DNA of 13,122 nt from an uncultured Bacilli bacterium (lineage in GTDB: Bacteria; Bacillota_I; Bacilli_A; RF39; UBA660), in the NCBI GenBank assembly GCA_947631655.1, contig CANRME010000027.1:1-13122 (forward strand). Direction: 5' to 3'. A model generated the notes under the pieces. It saw only the letters and a program-made list of their open reading frames with translations. It did no database searches and had not been told where the DNA came from. Positions 11,650-13,122 of the stretch are shown here, piece by piece. Made by a program: the position numbers and the translations under genes. How positions within the stretch are numbered: the first letter of the stretch is position 1; every line of letters begins with the position of its first letter.

Positions 11650-13101
11650 TTATGCAGTTAATATATATGGTTCTTCATTCGTTCCTTTCCCATCTATAAT
11701 TCGAACATTAGACGTTAGATATAAGGATGGGCGTACAGGGCGCGAATACATTGTGTTATCGTGGTACACAGGGCCGTAGATGTCCACACCGAACACAAGG
11801 CCGGGGAAGTAGGCATTCGGCGTAAGTGACCATGGATAATCTTTACTTTGCAACCAATCATTTTCAACACATTCTGTGTTATATGGAGCTTCCTTCCAAT
11901 TTGTTGTTAAAGATTTTGCTAAACATGCATTTCTGTCTGTAGTACTTCCTCCACCTGTGGCATATCCATAATCACTTGGATACATTAATCCGATATATCC
12001 ATTCCATATACTTGGTTGTGAATTATATGTTCCACTTCCTCTTTCATATTCATACCACTGACTTGTTAATACACCATTGTATTCACTCGATCCTCCAATA
12101 TTCCAAGTTACTTCTTCTATCATATTCAATGTTAATGGAGATATAGATTTATAAGATGGATTAGCAGTATTAGGTCGACTAGAAGAGCCAATATATTCGT
12201 CAGTTGTTATCCAAGTGCTATCTTCATTATTTAAATATGGAACATTTAATCCCTTTTGCAAACTTGCGTTATACCAGTTATTTTTACCTGCACTATCCCA
12301 TGCAATACTTCCTATACTATCTGCTCTTATTATTTTTACTAAATCTTCACTTGTTCCTCCAGGTTTTTGTATATCTTTAAATAATCCGATAATCCGCCAT
12401 TTCTCACAGGTGTCTTCTGTTGGTTCTTCATAATTATCACAATTAAACCATATGTAGTTATTTGGTTCTGCTCCTACATACCTTAAATTACCATAATCAT
12501 CATATAATGTATCTTCACTTGTTATCATTGTATTATAAAAATTATTTTTTAATGGTTCTTCATATTCATATAATTTTACATCTGTTTCACTATCTACTTC
12601 TATTTTGAATTTTACTTTTTTATTAGCATTATCATTTTGATTACTTTCATCTTTTTTAAAGTTTAAAGTTAAGGTATAATTGTCTATTCCTTTTTCTTTT
12701 ATTTCATTTTCTATTACTATATACCCATCTTCATAGGGTAATACTTTTTCTGGTTGTTGCTCTCCATTCTTAGTAAGTGTATAAACTAAATCTTTTTTAT
12801 CTTTGAAATCATTTGCATCTACTTTTATCTTTATATTATATTTAGTATCTAAATTACCAGTATTTTCTACTTTAAATTGTTTAGTTAATGTATCTCCTGG
12901 TATAGCATTATTTAAAGTTACAATATTAGAATCAGTATAAGTTATTTTCATAGTACCTGCTGTTACTGTCATTTCTTCTGCTTTATCATTACCAACTATA
13001 TTAGCAGTAAAGTAAGCATAAGAAACAGATATAATACATAATAAGTTTATACTTACTACTGATATTAATAATATTAAAGATTTTTTATCAAATAATTTCA
13101 T
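11650..13101 (-). CDS. Exported surface protein: TasA/SipW-type leader, Ig-like domain, C-terminal lectin-like variable domain
   Basis: 483 aa. Residues 1-33 form a signal peptide of the SipW-substrate type (KK, hydrophobic core, SVSYAYFTA). Residues 34-185 are a TasA/camelysin-like Ig-type domain (MTVTAGTMKITYTDS, IPGDTLTKQFKVENTGNLDTKYNI) with a Lys/Glu/Asn-rich part. From about 200 on is a Trp/Tyr/Gly/Asn/Ser-rich domain (FNCDNYEEPTEDTCEKWRIIG, VKIIRADSIGS, GYIGLMYPSDYGYA, ENDWL-SKDYPWSLTPN) ending VRPSLYLTSNV-IIDGKGT-EEPYIL. I recall this ending from many gut Firmicutes proteins, some with lectin-like/FGE-like folds. No LPXTG sorting motif or C-terminal TM is present, so it is released or held non-covalently. 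ATG 13101 follows AGGTAGGA at about 10 nt; the promoter is outside the window. The last ~100 bp before the conserved ending has aberrant composition (separate entry). Confidence 0.75.
   Translation of the reverse strand: MKLFDKKSLILLISVVSINLLCIISVSYAYFTANIVGNDKAEEMTVTAGTMKITYTDSNIVTLNNAIPGDTLTKQFKVENTGNLDTKYNIKIKVDANDFKDKKDLVYTLTKNGEQQPEKVLPYEDGYIVIENEIKEKGIDNYTLTLNFKKDESNQNDNANKKVKFKIEVDSETDVKLYEYEEPLKNNFYNTMITSEDTLYDDYGNLRYVGAEPNNYIWFNCDNYEEPTEDTCEKWRIIGLFKDIQKPGGTSEDLVKIIRADSIGSIAWDSAGKNNWYNASLQKGLNVPYLNNEDSTWITTDEYIGSSSRPNTANPSYKSISPLTLNMIEEVTWNIGGSSEYNGVLTSQWYEYERGSGTYNSQPSIWNGYIGLMYPSDYGYATGGGSTTDRNACLAKSLTTNWKEAPYNTECVENDWLQSKDYPWSLTPNAYFPGLVFGVDIYGPVYHDNTMYSRPVRPSLYLTSNVRIIDGKGTNEEPYILTA
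11725..11826 (-). other. Candidate DGR variable region within the surface protein gene
   Basis: Residues about 426-459. By hand count 51 of 90 bases at 11731-11820 are G or C, against 29 of 90 at 11841-11930. Of the 31 codons from Asn429 to Ser459, 16 end in C; of the 31 preceding Asp415-Trp416 and back, only about 2 do. Five NNC codons run in a row (Ala-Tyr-Phe-Pro-Gly, GCC TAC TTC CCC GGC), later Asp-Ile-Tyr-Gly and Tyr-His. Adenine is scarce on the coding strand. Fixed framework residues (V-F-V....G-V....VRPSLYL) remain between variable ones. This is what adenine mutagenesis of AAC codons would leave. No reverse transcriptase or template repeat is in the window. Confidence 0.5.
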
Positions 13102-13122
13102 ATATACACAATCCTACCTTAT

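Noticed and set aside
11650..11700. Sortase (LPXTG) anchor at the end of the surface protein
   Set aside because: The C-terminus ends EEPYILTA with no LPXTG, hydrophobic segment or basic tail.
11591..11779. Short plus-strand frame near the terminator and end of the surface protein gene
   Set aside because: It begins in the terminator stem and runs antisense through the GC-rich patch; no ribosome site.
12215..12433. Plus-strand frame inside the surface protein gene
   Set aside because: Antisense to a clear exported protein, no start signals.
1..13122. Mycoplasma-type genetic code (UGA = Trp)
   Set aside because: Trp codons are TGG throughout and the 253-aa gene ends properly at TGA, so the standard bacterial code applies.
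1..13122. CRISPR array, tRNA or rRNA genes, transposase
   Set aside because: No regularly spaced repeats, cloverleaf sequence, rRNA signature or DDE/recombinase ORF was seen on either strand.

Overview
The window is AT-rich, low-GC Bacillota-type DNA. It uses the standard stop code: UGA stops the gene ending at 6851, and tryptophan is TGG throughout, so this is not the Mycoplasma code. Ribosome binding sites are AGGAGG/AGGTGA-like and promoters are sigma-A-like (TTGACA, 17 bp, TAATAT or TAAAAT). Gene content includes a complete spoVS, a Gram-positive type IV secretion (T4SS) set and surface proteins. An uncultured gut-type Bacilli or Clostridia lineage (for example RF39 or an Erysipelotrichia relative) is my best guess; this placement is inference.

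Region 1 (1-3670, minus strand) is a tightly packed T4SS operon. In transcription order it holds a secreted two-TM VirB2-like protein, a VirB6/TrbL-like polytopic channel protein, a PrgI-family (VirB3-like) membrane protein, a TraC/VirB4 N-terminal-like protein, and the first 11 codons of a further gene, probably the VirB4 ATPase. Starts overlap or abut stops, which points to translational coupling. Region 2 (3731-6855, minus) holds an unrecognised 861-aa acidic helical protein with a textbook promoter and a palindrome abutting its -10 box, then a second VirB2-like two-TM protein with its own strong promoter. The two VirB2-like proteins look paralogous.

Region 3 (6851-9060) has a membrane-anchored degenerate polysaccharide-deacetylase-like protein, a divergent pair of XRE regulators around an inverted repeat (phage/ICE-like switch architecture), a short single-stranded DNA-binding protein, and a 315-bp hairpin-rich gap with two copies of a repeated element. 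Together with the T4SS, these genes would suit an integrative conjugative element, but no relaxase, integrase or att site is in view. Region 4 (9061-11572) has a tail-anchored protein of unknown function, then a minus-strand operon: degenerate Cof-type HAD protein, RlmI-like methyltransferase, spoVS. The spoVS ribosome binding site lies inside a perfect 12-bp stem.

Region 5 (11594-13122, minus) is a single exported surface protein with an N-terminal TasA/SipW-type leader and Ig-like domain and a C-terminal lectin-like domain. The last ~100 bp of that domain is strikingly unlike the rest of the gene: about 57% GC against 32%, with 16 of 31 codons ending in C against 2 of the preceding 31, including five NNC codons in a row. 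This is the pattern expected when AAC codons of a template repeat are mutated at adenines, so I propose it as the variable region of a diversity-generating retroelement (DGR) whose reverse transcriptase lies outside the window.
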